Below are positions 34,257 through 43,531 of a stretch of DNA of 64,000 nt, one piece after another. How positions within the stretch are numbered: position 1 is the first letter of the stretch; every line of letters begins with the position of its first letter. A model generated the notes under the pieces. That model was not told the origin of the DNA, made no database searches, and worked only from the letters and a program-made list of their open reading frames with translations. A program made the position numbers and the translations under genes. Origin of the DNA: Dehalogenimonas sp. W (GTDB lineage Bacteria > Chloroflexota > Dehalococcoidia > Dehalococcoidales > Dehalococcoidaceae); contig NZ_CP146612.1 of NCBI RefSeq assembly GCF_037094495.1, forward strand, positions 1 through 64,000. The letters are read 5' to 3'.

Positions 34257-34960
34257 GAGCATTGATGATTGAGGATGATCCCCAGATCGTTGATTCTGTA
34301 GGCTGGGCTTTTCGTATGCGGTGGCCTGATATGGAATTCCTGTCCACAGACTCCGGTAATCAGGGCGTCACCATGGCCCGGGAACAACGCCCTGACATCA
34401 TCATTCTGGACCTGGGATTGCCGGATATCAGTGGATTTGATGCCCTGAAGGGTATCAGGAAATTCTCGGATACACCTATTATCGTGCTAACCGCCCGAAA
34501 GGAAGAGTTTGACATCGTCAAAGGTTTGGAGGCCGGGGCCGATGATTATCTGGTCAAGCCTTTCCGTCAGATGGAGCTTCTATCCCGCATCAAGGCCCTG
34601 TTACGGCGAACTTCAACCCACAGCCCGGAGTCAGCTTTATCTGCCGGTAATATAAGATTGTCCCCGGCAACCGGCATTCTCCACATTGGTGAGCGGGAGA
34701 TTTCGCTGACCCGCACTGAGGAAATCATCATGAGTAAATTAATGCAGCACCAGGGTGATGTCGTGACCTATGCCACGCTGGCGGAAGCACTGTGGAACGA
34801 TTATTACCCTGATTGTGTCGCTGCCTTGAGGGTTTATATTCGTCAACTGCGGCAAAAGACAGAAGAGGATATCAACAATCCTAAAATCATCTTAAACAAA
34901 CATGGCGTGGGGTATATTTTGTTCACGCCGGGTTCCAGGTCCGCGACGGCTTCCGGATAA
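34253..34960 (+). CDS. OmpR/PhoB-family response regulator
   Basis: A 235-residue regulator paired with the upstream kinase. The receiver domain has DD at 8-9, phosphoacceptor Asp53 in ILDLGLPD, T-rich VLTARK and Lys in LVKPF. The winged-helix DNA-binding domain (about 130-228) has LTRTEEIIMSKLM and AALRVYIRQLRQK. It is close in sequence to the regulator at 54979. Target genes are not evident. Confidence 0.94.
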   Translation: MRALMIEDDPQIVDSVGWAFRMRWPDMEFLSTDSGNQGVTMAREQRPDIIILDLGLPDISGFDALKGIRKFSDTPIIVLTARKEEFDIVKGLEAGADDYLVKPFRQMELLSRIKALLRRTSTHSPESALSAGNIRLSPATGILHIGEREISLTRTEEIIMSKLMQHQGDVVTYATLAEALWNDYYPDCVAALRVYIRQLRQKTEEDINNPKIILNKHGVGYILFTPGSRSATASG

Positions 34961-35026
34961 CGGCTCTAAAATTATCGTTTACAATTGCGGGTTCTTCTGC
35001 TATATATACATTTTGAGAGGTTTCAT

Positions 35027-35272
35027 TTGGCCATAGCCAGTCTTATCATAGGTGTCATCAGTATAATCGCGATGCTGATTGCTTTTTTGCCCTTTCTGGG
35101 GTTTCTGCACTGGTTTGTGGTTCCCCTATCGGTTATCGGATTTTTCCTCGGTTTAACCGCCCGGAGTCACAATCGCACCAGCACCATTGCCATTTTTGGA
35201 ATGGTTTTTTGTGGAATTGCCCTGATCCTGGGTACCATAAAATTAGCGGGGTTTGCGGATATTCTGGTCTAA
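35027..35272 (+). CDS. Small two- or three-helix membrane protein
   Basis: A protein of about 81 residues from TTG 35027, which has GAGAGG six bases upstream; an upstream TTG (34985) lacks such a site. Hydrophobic segments cover nearly the whole chain (about 4-22, 27-45 and 54-72), with a polar RSHNRTST turn. No motif is recognised. It follows the two-component pair and may share its transcript. Confidence 0.65.
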   Translation: MAIASLIIGVISIIAMLIAFLPFLGFLHWFVVPLSVIGFFLGLTARSHNRTSTIAIFGMVFCGIALILGTIKLAGFADILV

Positions 35273-35306
35273 ATCAGAAATCCACCAACCTGACGGGAGG
35301 TATTTA

Positions 35307-35870
35307 ATGAGTAATCCCGAAACCGGCAGCCCGGGCGGCGAAAGTGATTCCCTGTCCATTGGTAAGCTTCGGAAGGTAAAGGTGTTGATTTATACCACTA
35401 ACGGCATTTTTTCCGGGATCACGATGTGCCAACCTCAACAACGCCTGCTTGATGCACTTAACAAGGGGTTTTATTCCTCCAGAATGCAAGCCTTCGCCGA
35501 TTTCCTGCCGTTATCAGAGGTGATGTTTTTCAACTCGCTCAACGAATCCCGAAGCATGGAAACCGCCTATATCCGCAAAAACAATATCCTGTTTGTGGGA
35601 GAGCAATTTGCCGCTTCCGGTACTCCTCAAACCAACGTGTACCCGATGCGCCGAAAAAAACCTCTTGAAGCAGTCATTAACCTGCCGCAATTATCTCTGA
35701 CCGGCAATATGCACTCTGAAATGTGGGAAGAGCTACAGGAAGCGCTAAACCGTACTGACCAGTTCATTCCGGTTACTGATGTGGGTTTTAATCCGCCCTT
35801 GCCGAATGGCATCGACCGGCTGGATTTTGTCGCCGTCAACAAAGATCACATCATTTACGTCGGAAAATAG
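35307..35870 (+). CDS. Hypothetical protein, unknown function
   Basis: A 187-residue soluble protein starting MSNPETGSPGG at ATG 35307, where GGGAGG lies seven bases upstream. An in-frame start at 35253 overlaps the previous gene and lacks a good site. A flexible 20-residue N-terminus precedes two similar alpha/beta parts: VKVLIYTTNGIFSG...ETAYIRKNNILFVG and EAVINLPQLSLTG...DFVAVNKDHIIYVG. These look like a duplicated domain of about 80 residues, each with an xxIxFVG/IIYVG end. I do not recognise the family. Confidence 0.72.
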   Translation: MSNPETGSPGGESDSLSIGKLRKVKVLIYTTNGIFSGITMCQPQQRLLDALNKGFYSSRMQAFADFLPLSEVMFFNSLNESRSMETAYIRKNNILFVGEQFAASGTPQTNVYPMRRKKPLEAVINLPQLSLTGNMHSEMWEELQEALNRTDQFIPVTDVGFNPPLPNGIDRLDFVAVNKDHIIYVGK

Positions 35871-35896
35871 TATTTCCGAAAATCCCAGCGGTTGGA

Positions 35897-37015
35897 TTAA
35901 GGTTTCAATTCCAACTTGATATTAAGATAGTTCAGCAGGTCAGCGCGCGAGACCAAACCCAAAAACGCTCCGTTATCCAAGACAGGGAGTTGATTGTATC
36001 CCGTTTCATGCATAATCTCCATTACCAACGTCAAGTCATCTCCCCTTTTCAAGGTTCTTAAAGAGGCGGCGGGCGTGATGATGCTGGAAATTTTCTCGCT
36101 GTCCCATCGCTTCCGGTCAAGGTGTTTCAAATCGCTCAGTGTCAGCATCCCCAAAAAGTACCCGTCGCCGATAACCGGCAAGGCACGTTGACTGTGGCGC
36201 AGCATCAGCGCCATGGCCTGTTCAACACTTAAATCCGGGCCCGCAGTAATAATGGCGGCGTTCATGACCGTCCCTACGCTTGTGCCGGAAAGAGACTCCG
36301 AGACCACCGACTTTTGATAGCTGGCTGAAGCAGCTGAGGCCAGAAACCAGCCGATAAGGGCCAGCCACAGACCACTGATGCCAACGATAAAGGCCAATGC
36401 AATACCACCGAAAATGAACATGTAGGCTATAGCCTGACCGGCACCTGCTGCAATACGAGTGGCTTTCGTTTCGTCCCTGGTAAGTTTCCAGACGGCCGCG
36501 CGAAAAACCCGACCGCCGTCGAGAGGAAAACCCGGCAACATATTGAATACACCCAAAATCAAATTGACCTGGGCGAGATAAATCAACACCGCTGAAAGAG
36601 CGTTGGTTGCCTGTCCAAGGCTGAAGAACGCCGTGAAAAAGACGGCTGAAAGGCCGAAACTAACCAGCGGGCCGGCCACGGCCATGCGGAATTCAGCGCC
36701 GGGAGATGCCGCCTCTCTGGAAATGTTGGAAGCACCGCCGAAAATGAATAGAGTGATATTTTTAACCGGAATTCCATTGCGTTGAGCAACAATGGAATGA
36801 CCAAGTTCATGGGCCAAAACGGCCAAAAACAAACTCAAACTGGAGATGGCACCCAATATCCAGTATACAAGCGCCGTCTGACCGGCCAGAACACCATCTT
36901 GCGGGAAATAGCCTACCGCCAGCGACCAGGTGAGAAACACAAATATGAACAACCAGGATATATGAATCCCGATTTCAATGCCGAATAACCGCCCCAGAAC
37001 CAGAGAAGCTTTCAC
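35897..37015 (-). CDS. Site-2 protease (M50) with CBS pair
   Basis: A 372-residue intramembrane metalloprotease of the M50B group. Zinc ligands are H69-E-x2-H73 (AHELGH) and Asp166 in PGFPLDGGRV. About six membrane helices fill the first 230 residues, followed by two CBS domains (about 245-365) that may bind adenine nucleotides. GTG 37015 has AGGGG upstream. It lies 20 bases downstream of the extended Gre gene and is a paralogue of the protease at 37936. Confidence 0.92.
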   Translation of the reverse strand: MKASLVLGRLFGIEIGIHISWLFIFVFLTWSLAVGYFPQDGVLAGQTALVYWILGAISSLSLFLAVLAHELGHSIVAQRNGIPVKNITLFIFGGASNISREAASPGAEFRMAVAGPLVSFGLSAVFFTAFFSLGQATNALSAVLIYLAQVNLILGVFNMLPGFPLDGGRVFRAAVWKLTRDETKATRIAAGAGQAIAYMFIFGGIALAFIVGISGLWLALIGWFLASAASASYQKSVVSESLSGTSVGTVMNAAIITAGPDLSVEQAMALMLRHSQRALPVIGDGYFLGMLTLSDLKHLDRKRWDSEKISSIITPAASLRTLKRGDDLTLVMEIMHETGYNQLPVLDNGAFLGLVSRADLLNYLNIKLELKP

Positions 37016-37035
37016 CGGTTAACCCCTAACCCGGC

Positions 37036-37857
37036 CTATTCAATGGCCTCGATGCAGTATTTAATAACACAAGCAGGTGCGACTACCTCTATGGTATCCC
37101 CCACCGAACAGCCCATTACGGCGCGACCGATAGGTGAGACGGGAGAGACACAGCCTTTTCTGACATTCACTTCCCGGGGAATAACGAGTTTATAAGTGCT
37201 TACCGTGCCACACGACAAGTTTTTAACCACTACGCTACGGCCGAGCTCCACTCTGGAGCTTCTCTTTTTATGTGCGCCGGCCACCGAAACAACGGCGTGC
37301 TTCAGCAGCATCTCCAGCTCGCTCACTTTACCGTCCAGCTTGGCCTTTTCTTCGCGGGCGGCATGGTATGGGGCGTTTTCTTTCAGGTCTTTGTCGGCAG
37401 CAGCACGCTTAATTTCTTCTAAAATATTCACCCGTTTTTCTTTTAAAACTGCTAACTCCGCTTCCATCTGGGCTTTTTGCTCCGGTGTCAGCTCCAAACC
37501 GGTAGACTGATTTTGCTTTTTCGCCGTTGCCTTAGCCAGAGTCTTGGATTTTACGCGTTTGCCCTTAAGATGGGAAGAAAGACCTTTGTCAATTATCCCG
37601 GCTTTTGAGATTGAATTCAGAAACTCCCGGACTGCTTTGACTCTTTCGGCACCATCAGGGCTTGCCGGTTGTCCATCTGCATACTCCGCCAGACGATGGG
37701 GTGACAAACTGTCAGGTTTATGACTGACACCGTACCATCTGACAAAATTCATTACGGACTGAGACACCGCCTCACGCTTGGCATTGGACAACGCCGTCAG
37801 ATAGGTGGCGGCTGCTTCACCCAGATTGGCCGGGTTAGTATTGATACCAGAACTCAT
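37036..37857 (-). CDS. GreA/GreB-family factor with extra N-terminal domain
   Basis: A 273-residue protein. Residues from about 120 form a Gre factor: the antiparallel coiled coil carries DLKENAPYHAAREEK, with the acidic tip residues of transcript-cleavage factors, and a C-terminal FKBP-like domain contains SPVSPIGRAVMGCSVGDTIEV. The first 115 residues are extra compared with GreA (about 158 residues). They are helical, with YLTALSNAKREAVSQSVMNF and an RVKAVREFLNS segment that resembles SAM-like integrase N-terminal domains, then a Lys-rich linker. The start at ATG 37857 has GGAG about ten bases upstream. It is encoded between two site-2 protease genes. Confidence 0.85.
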   Translation of the reverse strand: MSSGINTNPANLGEAAATYLTALSNAKREAVSQSVMNFVRWYGVSHKPDSLSPHRLAEYADGQPASPDGAERVKAVREFLNSISKAGIIDKGLSSHLKGKRVKSKTLAKATAKKQNQSTGLELTPEQKAQMEAELAVLKEKRVNILEEIKRAAADKDLKENAPYHAAREEKAKLDGKVSELEMLLKHAVVSVAGAHKKRSSRVELGRSVVVKNLSCGTVSTYKLVIPREVNVRKGCVSPVSPIGRAVMGCSVGDTIEVVAPACVIKYCIEAIE

Positions 37858-37935
37858 AAATACGTTACTCCACACTCTCTCATTGTTTTATTACCGAATT
37901 GAACACCTTTATTATCGCACATTCACACAGATGAT

Positions 37936-39051
37936 TTAAGTGGCGTCGCCAGCGCCTTGATTATCAGCGTGACGGTTCACCAGATTCACCAGGTCATCTA
38001 AAAACACAAAGCCAACCGGATCCGATTGACCACCTGCCACCGCGATGTCGCTACCGGTTTCATTCATTCTTTGCACTACCTCCAGCAGGTTATCCCCGGT
38101 TTCTACGGCAATGGTCTGATCCAGTGGTATCACCAAATCCGCAACCGTGGTTTCAGGCAACGTAGCATCTTTTGCTTCAAACCACACTATGCCGGTGATT
38201 TCCCCAATTTCCGGAATCACAAAACAATGCCTATCAGGGTATTTATCATGCAGATATTTTAAACTGGTATCCCTGGATATTCTGGGACAGTCTCTTCTGA
38301 TTACGTCGGCTACGGTATGTTTTTTCAGCCATATTTGGAGTTCAAACTGTTTCAAGCTGGTCCGAGCCGTGCTTTCCAGGTACCAGCCCAATAAAACCAG
38401 CCATATCCCGGCCAGCCAATCACGATGGACAATAACAAAGTAAAGTCCTGAAACACCGACCAGAACGCCGACAATTCGTCCAAATAGTATTGCGCCCCGG
38501 GTAGCCCCCGGGTAATCGTCGCGGACATGCCACCAGATACCTCTGAGCACCCGGCCGCCGTCAAGGGGAAAACCCGGCAGTAAGTTAAACACGGCGACGA
38601 TTAAGTTAATCTGGGCCAGCCATAACGCAACGGCCGCGATTGCCAGTACCTGAGAAATATAAAAATCATAGACTATCCAGAACAGTGCGGCAAGGAGAAA
38701 ACTGGCCAACGGTCCGGCAATAGCCATCTTTATTTCGGCTCCAGGCGACGCCGGTTCGCGATCCATCTGGGCAGCGCCACCAAACAAATAGAGGGTGATT
38801 GACCTGACGGGGATGCCGTTGGCGCGCCCAATCAGGCTGTGGGCAGTTTCGTGAACCAGAATTGAAAGGAAAAAAAGTAGTGAGGTGACAATGCTCATTA
38901 TCCAGTGTGTTGACCGCGTCTCACCGGGAACAGCATAGGGGAACACCTGCCAGACCAGAAACACGGTAATCAGTGCGAATATAAAAACCCAGGAATAATG
39001 CACCCGGAACTGGATGTTAAACACCCTGCCAATGTTGATACCGCTATCCAA
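37936..39051 (-). CDS. Site-2 protease (M50), second paralogue
   Basis: A 371-residue M50B metalloprotease with H67-E-x2-H71 (HETAH) and Asp164 in PGFPLDGGRV, and six helices up to about 230. The C-terminal 130 residues are a diverged CBS-like region. It closely follows the architecture of the protease at 35897, and both have the N-terminal RVHYSW/IHISW segment. Translation seems to start at TTG 39051 with only a weak ribosome site. It lies 27 bases after thiC. Confidence 0.9.
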   Translation of the reverse strand: MDSGINIGRVFNIQFRVHYSWVFIFALITVFLVWQVFPYAVPGETRSTHWIMSIVTSLLFFLSILVHETAHSLIGRANGIPVRSITLYLFGGAAQMDREPASPGAEIKMAIAGPLASFLLAALFWIVYDFYISQVLAIAAVALWLAQINLIVAVFNLLPGFPLDGGRVLRGIWWHVRDDYPGATRGAILFGRIVGVLVGVSGLYFVIVHRDWLAGIWLVLLGWYLESTARTSLKQFELQIWLKKHTVADVIRRDCPRISRDTSLKYLHDKYPDRHCFVIPEIGEITGIVWFEAKDATLPETTVADLVIPLDQTIAVETGDNLLEVVQRMNETGSDIAVAGGQSDPVGFVFLDDLVNLVNRHADNQGAGDAT

Positions 39052-39078
39052 TCAAACGCACTTTCAAAACCGGCAAGT

Positions 39079-40377
39079 TTAACATCTGGCGGTTTTAATA
39101 CCCAGATATCTTTCGGCCATTTCCATGGCGCAAAACTCGCCACACATAGCGCAGGCATCGCCTGCGGTTTTGTGAAGGGCATGGCGCTGTATTGAAAGTT
39201 CGGGATCAATGGAAAGCCGTGCCTGCTCTTCCCAGTCCAGTCGCTTGCGGGCTTCAGCCATTTTTTGATCCCAATCAGCGGCCCCAACCACACCCTTGGC
39301 GATATCAGCCGCGTGACCGGCAATTCTGGAGGCAATAACGCCATTTTTCACATCATCAAGATCCGGCAGTGACAAATGCTCCGCCGGAGTGACATAGCAC
39401 AAGAAATCGGCACCGTACATGGCGGCCATGGCTCCGCCGATGGCGGCAGTGATATGATCATAACCCGGTGCAATATCGGTAACCAGAGGTCCGAGCACAT
39501 AGAATGGGGCTCCCCGACACACCGATTTTTGCAATTCAATATTTGTCTGAATCCGATTAATAGGTACGTGTCCCGGGCCTTCCACCATCACCTGAACCTC
39601 AGCCTGTCTGGCGCGGTCAACCAGTTCACCCAGCACGAGCAATTCCTCAATTTGAGCCCGGTCAGTGGCGTCAGCCAGGCAACCCGGCCTGAGTCCGTCA
39701 CCCAGACTTAAGGTAACATCATACTCCCGGCAAATATCCAACAACCGGTCGTACTGCTCATACAAGGGATTCTCCCGGTCATGGTAAACCATCCAGCCGG
39801 CCAGCAACGCTCCGCCCCGGGAAACAATATCTACCACCCGGCCCTGCTTCTTCATGGTATCCACGACGCTGCGGGTAACACCGCAGTGTACGGTGATGAA
39901 ATCAACACCTTCCCGGGCATGCCGGTCAATTACACCGAACAGATCATCCGCGGTCATCTCCACAATGGAACCTTTAGACTGCCTGGCCATCACCCCGGCT
40001 TCATAAATCGGCACGGTACCAAGAGCCACGGTACATTTCTCAAGAATCCGGCTTCTGATGGCCGGCAAGTCACCACCGGTGGATAAATCCATAACCGCGT
40101 CGGCTCCGACCGTTTGGGCGATATCAAGCTTGGCCATTTCCAAATCAATATCAACCAGATCCGAAGAAGTGCCGATATTGGCGTTCACCTTGGTACGCAG
40201 TCCCCGGCCAATCCCGCACGCTTTCAAATTCAGATGGTTGATATTGGCGGGAATAACAATCGTCCCATCAATCAAACCTGAGGCTATCTGGTCAACGGGC
40301 AGGTTTTCTGTTTCAGCGACTATTTTGACTTGGTCAGTAATAATACCCTGAGCGGCTTTTTGTATCTGCGTTGTCAT
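39079..40377 (-). CDS. thiC: Phosphomethylpyrimidine synthase ThiC
   Basis: A 432-residue radical SAM-type enzyme that rearranges aminoimidazole ribotide to hydroxymethylpyrimidine phosphate for thiamine. Family segments are [46 protein letters not shown] and the C-terminal cluster motif [10 protein letters not shown] (C-x2-C-x4-C). The length suits the non-plant short form. BzaF-type hydroxybenzimidazole synthases are close relatives and cannot be fully excluded. No TPP riboswitch is seen upstream. It heads the thiC-protease-Gre-protease gene string. Confidence 0.92.
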   Translation of the reverse strand: MTTQIQKAAQGIITDQVKIVAETENLPVDQIASGLIDGTIVIPANINHLNLKACGIGRGLRTKVNANIGTSSDLVDIDLEMAKLDIAQTVGADAVMDLSTGGDLPAIRSRILEKCTVALGTVPIYEAGVMARQSKGSIVEMTADDLFGVIDRHAREGVDFITVHCGVTRSVVDTMKKQGRVVDIVSRGGALLAGWMVYHDRENPLYEQYDRLLDICREYDVTLSLGDGLRPGCLADATDRAQIEELLVLGELVDRARQAEVQVMVEGPGHVPINRIQTNIELQKSVCRGAPFYVLGPLVTDIAPGYDHITAAIGGAMAAMYGADFLCYVTPAEHLSLPDLDDVKNGVIASRIAGHAADIAKGVVGAADWDQKMAEARKRLDWEEQARLSIDPELSIQRHALHKTAGDACAMCGEFCAMEMAERYLGIKTARC

Positions 40378-40409
40378 CAAGAATTCCAGAAATTTATTTT
40401 TGAATAAAA

Positions 40410-40452
40410 CGGCCTATGCCTTTTCGCCTCAGCCAAACGAAACGCAAGGCCG
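40410..40452 (-). other. Terminator-like hairpin in the thiC leader
   Basis: A stem of CGGCCT plus TGC (40444-40452) with its partner (40410-40419, one bulged base), followed on the minus strand by TTTTATT. It lies about 30 bases before the thiC start. A second palindrome, GGGTAAT-N5-ATTACCC, is at 40471-40489. The TPP riboswitch signature sequences are absent. It may be an attenuator or end a short upstream transcript. Confidence 0.4.
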
Positions 40453-40529
40453 AAACGAACGTTGCAAGGTGGGTAATTACAGATTACCCGACGCCTAAGC
40501 ATAGCACAACCGTATATACCGCAACAAAA

Positions 40530-40538
40530 TGCTATAAT
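40530..40538 (+). promoter_or_regulatory. Extended -10 promoter of rsmG
   Basis: TGCTATAAT ends 6 bases before a GTG at 40545, so transcription would begin at that codon. No ribosome binding site precedes it. Confidence 0.55.
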
Positions 40539-40544
40539 CTTAAA

Positions 40545-41261
40545 GTGACTGATAAAATGGCACTTTTACACTGGGAAGCCGATTCCCTGGGCATTAACCT
40601 CAGCGATGATCAGCTAACCAAGTTTGAAACATATTACGCCCGTCTGGTGGCTTGGAACAAGCGGTGCAATTTGACATCGGTCACCGATTATGAAGCCATT
40701 CAAACCCGCCATTTTCTGGATTCTCTCAGCATAATTCTGGCAGATGGCGACTTGAATCATAAAACAATAATTGATGTCGGTGCAGGGGCCGGTTTTCCCG
40801 GTCTGCCATTGAAGATCGTGTTTCCGGATATGTGTCTGACATTGCTTGAAGCCACCGGTAAAAAGACTGAATTTCTGTCTCATTTATGTGATGAATTAGA
40901 TTTAAAAAGTGTAACCGTCATTAACGACCGCGCCGAAAATGTGGCTCATAACGCCGGGCATCGCGAAAAGTATGACCTTTCAGTATCCCGCGCCGTAGCC
41001 TCTTTGGATACTTTATGTGAACTTTGCCTGCCATTTTGTCGCACCGGCGGTAATTTCATCGCCATGAAAAGACAGGCTGATTTAGAGTTAACATCTGCCG
41101 ATCAGGCTATGAGCGTACTGGGCGGGCAGCTTAGACAGCGCATCGCGGTAAAATCCAATGCGCTTCCTGACGGAAGCGAACTGCTGGTGATAGAAAAAAC
41201 GAAAAGCACTCCTTCCGGATTCCCCCGGCGCAACGGTATTCCCGGTAAAAGGCCGCTGTAA
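40545..41261 (+). CDS. rsmG: 16S rRNA (guanine-N7)-methyltransferase RsmG
   Basis: A protein of about 238 residues that methylates G527 of 16S rRNA. The SAM-binding motif is DVGAGAGFPGLPLK, preceded by RHFLDSLS and followed by the VSRAVASL segment, all diagnostic. The start is taken at GTG 40545 because it coincides with the expected transcript start; ATG 40557 is the alternative. A longer frame from 40416 crosses the promoter and has no homologous look. The C-terminal 15 residues are basic. Confidence 0.93.
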   Translation: MTDKMALLHWEADSLGINLSDDQLTKFETYYARLVAWNKRCNLTSVTDYEAIQTRHFLDSLSIILADGDLNHKTIIDVGAGAGFPGLPLKIVFPDMCLTLLEATGKKTEFLSHLCDELDLKSVTVINDRAENVAHNAGHREKYDLSVSRAVASLDTLCELCLPFCRTGGNFIAMKRQADLELTSADQAMSVLGGQLRQRIAVKSNALPDGSELLVIEKTKSTPSGFPRRNGIPGKRPL

Positions 41262-41335
41262 TAATTAGCCGTTTGCCCGTTTGAGTGCTGAATAGTAAAA
41301 TATCGTTGTGAAAGCGTTTAGCCGGAGGCAGCTGT

Positions 41336-42868
41336 TTGGCGAACTTGATTACTGATGACCTAAGTACACTGCTGGATATTCTTCCCCCTGAAATCCGGCT
41401 ACCGCTGAACAAACAGTCCGACCTCAGTCAACTGATTGAGGTCGTTATGGACCTGGGCCGCCCGCCGGAAGCCCGCTTTCCCCATCAGGAAATCACCTTG
41501 CGGCCGCAAGAAGTCACTGAAGCCGACCTGGAATACGTTATAACTCGGGTGAGCACCTTCGGCGGCGATAACCGGGCGGGCATTGAACGGACACTGCACC
41601 GGATATCAGCCATCAGAAACCGTAAAGACAAGATTATCGGCCTGACGCTGCGAGTCGGCCGCGCAGTCTTCGGCACTATCAAGATTATTGAAGACCTTAT
41701 TGAATCCGGAGAAAGCGTTTTAATCATGGGACGCCCGGGTGTGGGAAAAACGACCATGTTACGAGAAGTCGCCCGGGTAGTGTCGGACGACCTGAAAAAA
41801 CGGGTAGTAATTGTGGACACCTCCAATGAAATCGCCGGTGACGGGGATATCCCTCACCCGGCCATCGGACGGGCTCGCCGGATGCAGGTTAAAGCCCCTG
41901 ATATGCAACACGCAGTGATGATTGAGGCCGTTGAAAACCATATGCCCGAAGTAATCGTCATTGATGAAATTGGAACTGAATTAGAGGCGCAGGCAGCCAG
42001 AACCATTGCCGAAAGAGGCGTTCAGCTGGTCGGCACCGCCCACGGTAATACTTTGACCAACCTGATGCAGAATCCGACACTGGCGGATCTGATTGGTGGT
42101 ATTCAGGCGGTCACCCTGGGTGATGAGGAAGCCAGACGGCGAGGCACTCAAAAAACCGTACTGGAAAGAAAAGCGCCGCCGACATTTAACATTATTGTGG
42201 AAATTCAGGAGCGTGACCAGGTGGCCGTTCACCCTAACGCTGCTGAGGCTGTTGACGCCATTCTCCGGGGGCATCCGCCGGAAACGGAAATCCGCTCCGT
42301 CGGTGAGGACGGCAAAATTGAGACTAAAACACTGACGCTGGAACCGCAGAAAAACGGCGTTCATCATCAACCTGATGTCGCCGTCAAGGCTGAAGATGTT
42401 GAGACCCCCCGACTGTACCTGTTCGGTATCAACCGGGCCCGCCTGGAACAAACCGCTCAGGAAATGCACCTCAATCTGGTAATAACCGACAAACTGGCGG
42501 GGGCCGAAATGTTTGTAACGTCCCGTAACTATTTCCGCCGGCGTCCGCAGCGGGTGCGGGATGCGGAAGACCGCGATATTCCGGTTTATGTTCTTAAAAG
42601 CCACACACCCGCCCAGTTCCGTCAATTCCTGGGTATGCTCAGTCACCGCGGACCGGAACTGGAAAAAAGTCCGGATTCACTGACGACCGCCCTTGATGAA
42701 GCCCAGGAAGCGGTTCATCAGGTCACCGGAGGCGTTGAACGAGTGGAACTCAGCCCGCAAGGTGCGTATATCAGACGGTTACAACACATGCTGGCGGAAC
42801 GCAACAAACTAAACTCTGACAGTCTGGGCAAGGAACCGAAACGACGAGTGAGCATCTCCAAACCATGA
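41336..42868 (+). CDS. R3H-domain AAA-type ATPase (Ycf45/SpoIIIAA-like)
   Basis: A 510-residue cytosolic protein. The ATPase core has Walker A GRPGVGKT (132-139) and Walker B-like VIVIDEIGTE, as in SpoIIIAA and plastid Ycf45 proteins. A variable middle (about 340-465) leads to a C-terminal R3H single-stranded nucleic acid-binding motif, R480-x3-H484. TTG 41336 follows GGAGG. It overlaps tmk by 4 bases. The cellular role of this family is not settled. Confidence 0.9.
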   Translation: MANLITDDLSTLLDILPPEIRLPLNKQSDLSQLIEVVMDLGRPPEARFPHQEITLRPQEVTEADLEYVITRVSTFGGDNRAGIERTLHRISAIRNRKDKIIGLTLRVGRAVFGTIKIIEDLIESGESVLIMGRPGVGKTTMLREVARVVSDDLKKRVVIVDTSNEIAGDGDIPHPAIGRARRMQVKAPDMQHAVMIEAVENHMPEVIVIDEIGTELEAQAARTIAERGVQLVGTAHGNTLTNLMQNPTLADLIGGIQAVTLGDEEARRRGTQKTVLERKAPPTFNIIVEIQERDQVAVHPNAAEAVDAILRGHPPETEIRSVGEDGKIETKTLTLEPQKNGVHHQPDVAVKAEDVETPRLYLFGINRARLEQTAQEMHLNLVITDKLAGAEMFVTSRNYFRRRPQRVRDAEDRDIPVYVLKSHTPAQFRQFLGMLSHRGPELEKSPDSLTTALDEAQEAVHQVTGGVERVELSPQGAYIRRLQHMLAERNKLNSDSLGKEPKRRVSISKP

Positions 42869-43488
42869 GCCGGGGACTGTTCATTACCCTGGAAGGCTGC
42901 GAGGGTTCCGGTAAAAGCTCGCAGGCCAAAATGTTAGCCGCCCGCTTGAAACAAGAGGGATACGACGCAGTACTGACCAGAGAGCCAGGCGGCACACCTT
43001 TGGGAGAAGCGGTTTCCAAGATTCTGAAATGGAGTACACCAGGCTCAATCAATCCCATAGCCGAATTACTGTTGTTCAACGCCTCCAGAGCGCAGCTTGT
43101 TACTGACATCATTAACCCTGCCCTTAACACCGGACAAATCGTAATCTGCGACCGCTACACTGATTCTTCCCTGGTGTACCAGGGACTCGGCAGAGGTTTA
43201 TCTCCGGAAATAATCCAGCACATGAATGATATCGCCATACAGGGGTTGACCCCCGACCTCACCATCCTGCTGGATATTCCGGTGGAAACTGGCCGGGAGC
43301 GCAAACGTCACGATACCGCCGACCGCTTTGAGCAGGAATCACTGGATTTCCATTGCCGGGTCAGGGATGCCTACCTGAAACTCGCCGAAGAAGAACCGCA
43401 ACGCTGGCGCATCGTCAAGGCCGACGCGCCCAAACAGACTATATCCGAAGCCATCTGGCTTCATGTGAAAGGTATGCTTGGTGCCTGA
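42865..43488 (+). CDS. tmk: Thymidylate kinase
   Basis: A 207-residue enzyme converting dTMP to dTDP. The P-loop is EGCEGSGKSSQ near residue 9; DRYTDSSLVYQG carries the DR(Y/H) substrate motif; REPGGTPLGE and the LID RKRHDTADRFEQE follow. It is translationally coupled to the R3H gene by an ATGA overlap. The usual downstream holB gene is absent here. Confidence 0.95.
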   Translation: MSRGLFITLEGCEGSGKSSQAKMLAARLKQEGYDAVLTREPGGTPLGEAVSKILKWSTPGSINPIAELLLFNASRAQLVTDIINPALNTGQIVICDRYTDSSLVYQGLGRGLSPEIIQHMNDIAIQGLTPDLTILLDIPVETGRERKRHDTADRFEQESLDFHCRVRDAYLKLAEEEPQRWRIVKADAPKQTISEAIWLHVKGMLGA

Positions 43489-43531
43489 TACATGCCATCT
43501 GAAACCACACTAACCCTTGAAAGGCGGACAG

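Noticed and set aside
40416-40544. N-terminal extension of RsmG from 40416
   Set aside because: It crosses the TGCTATAAT box, and its residues do not resemble the family N-terminus.
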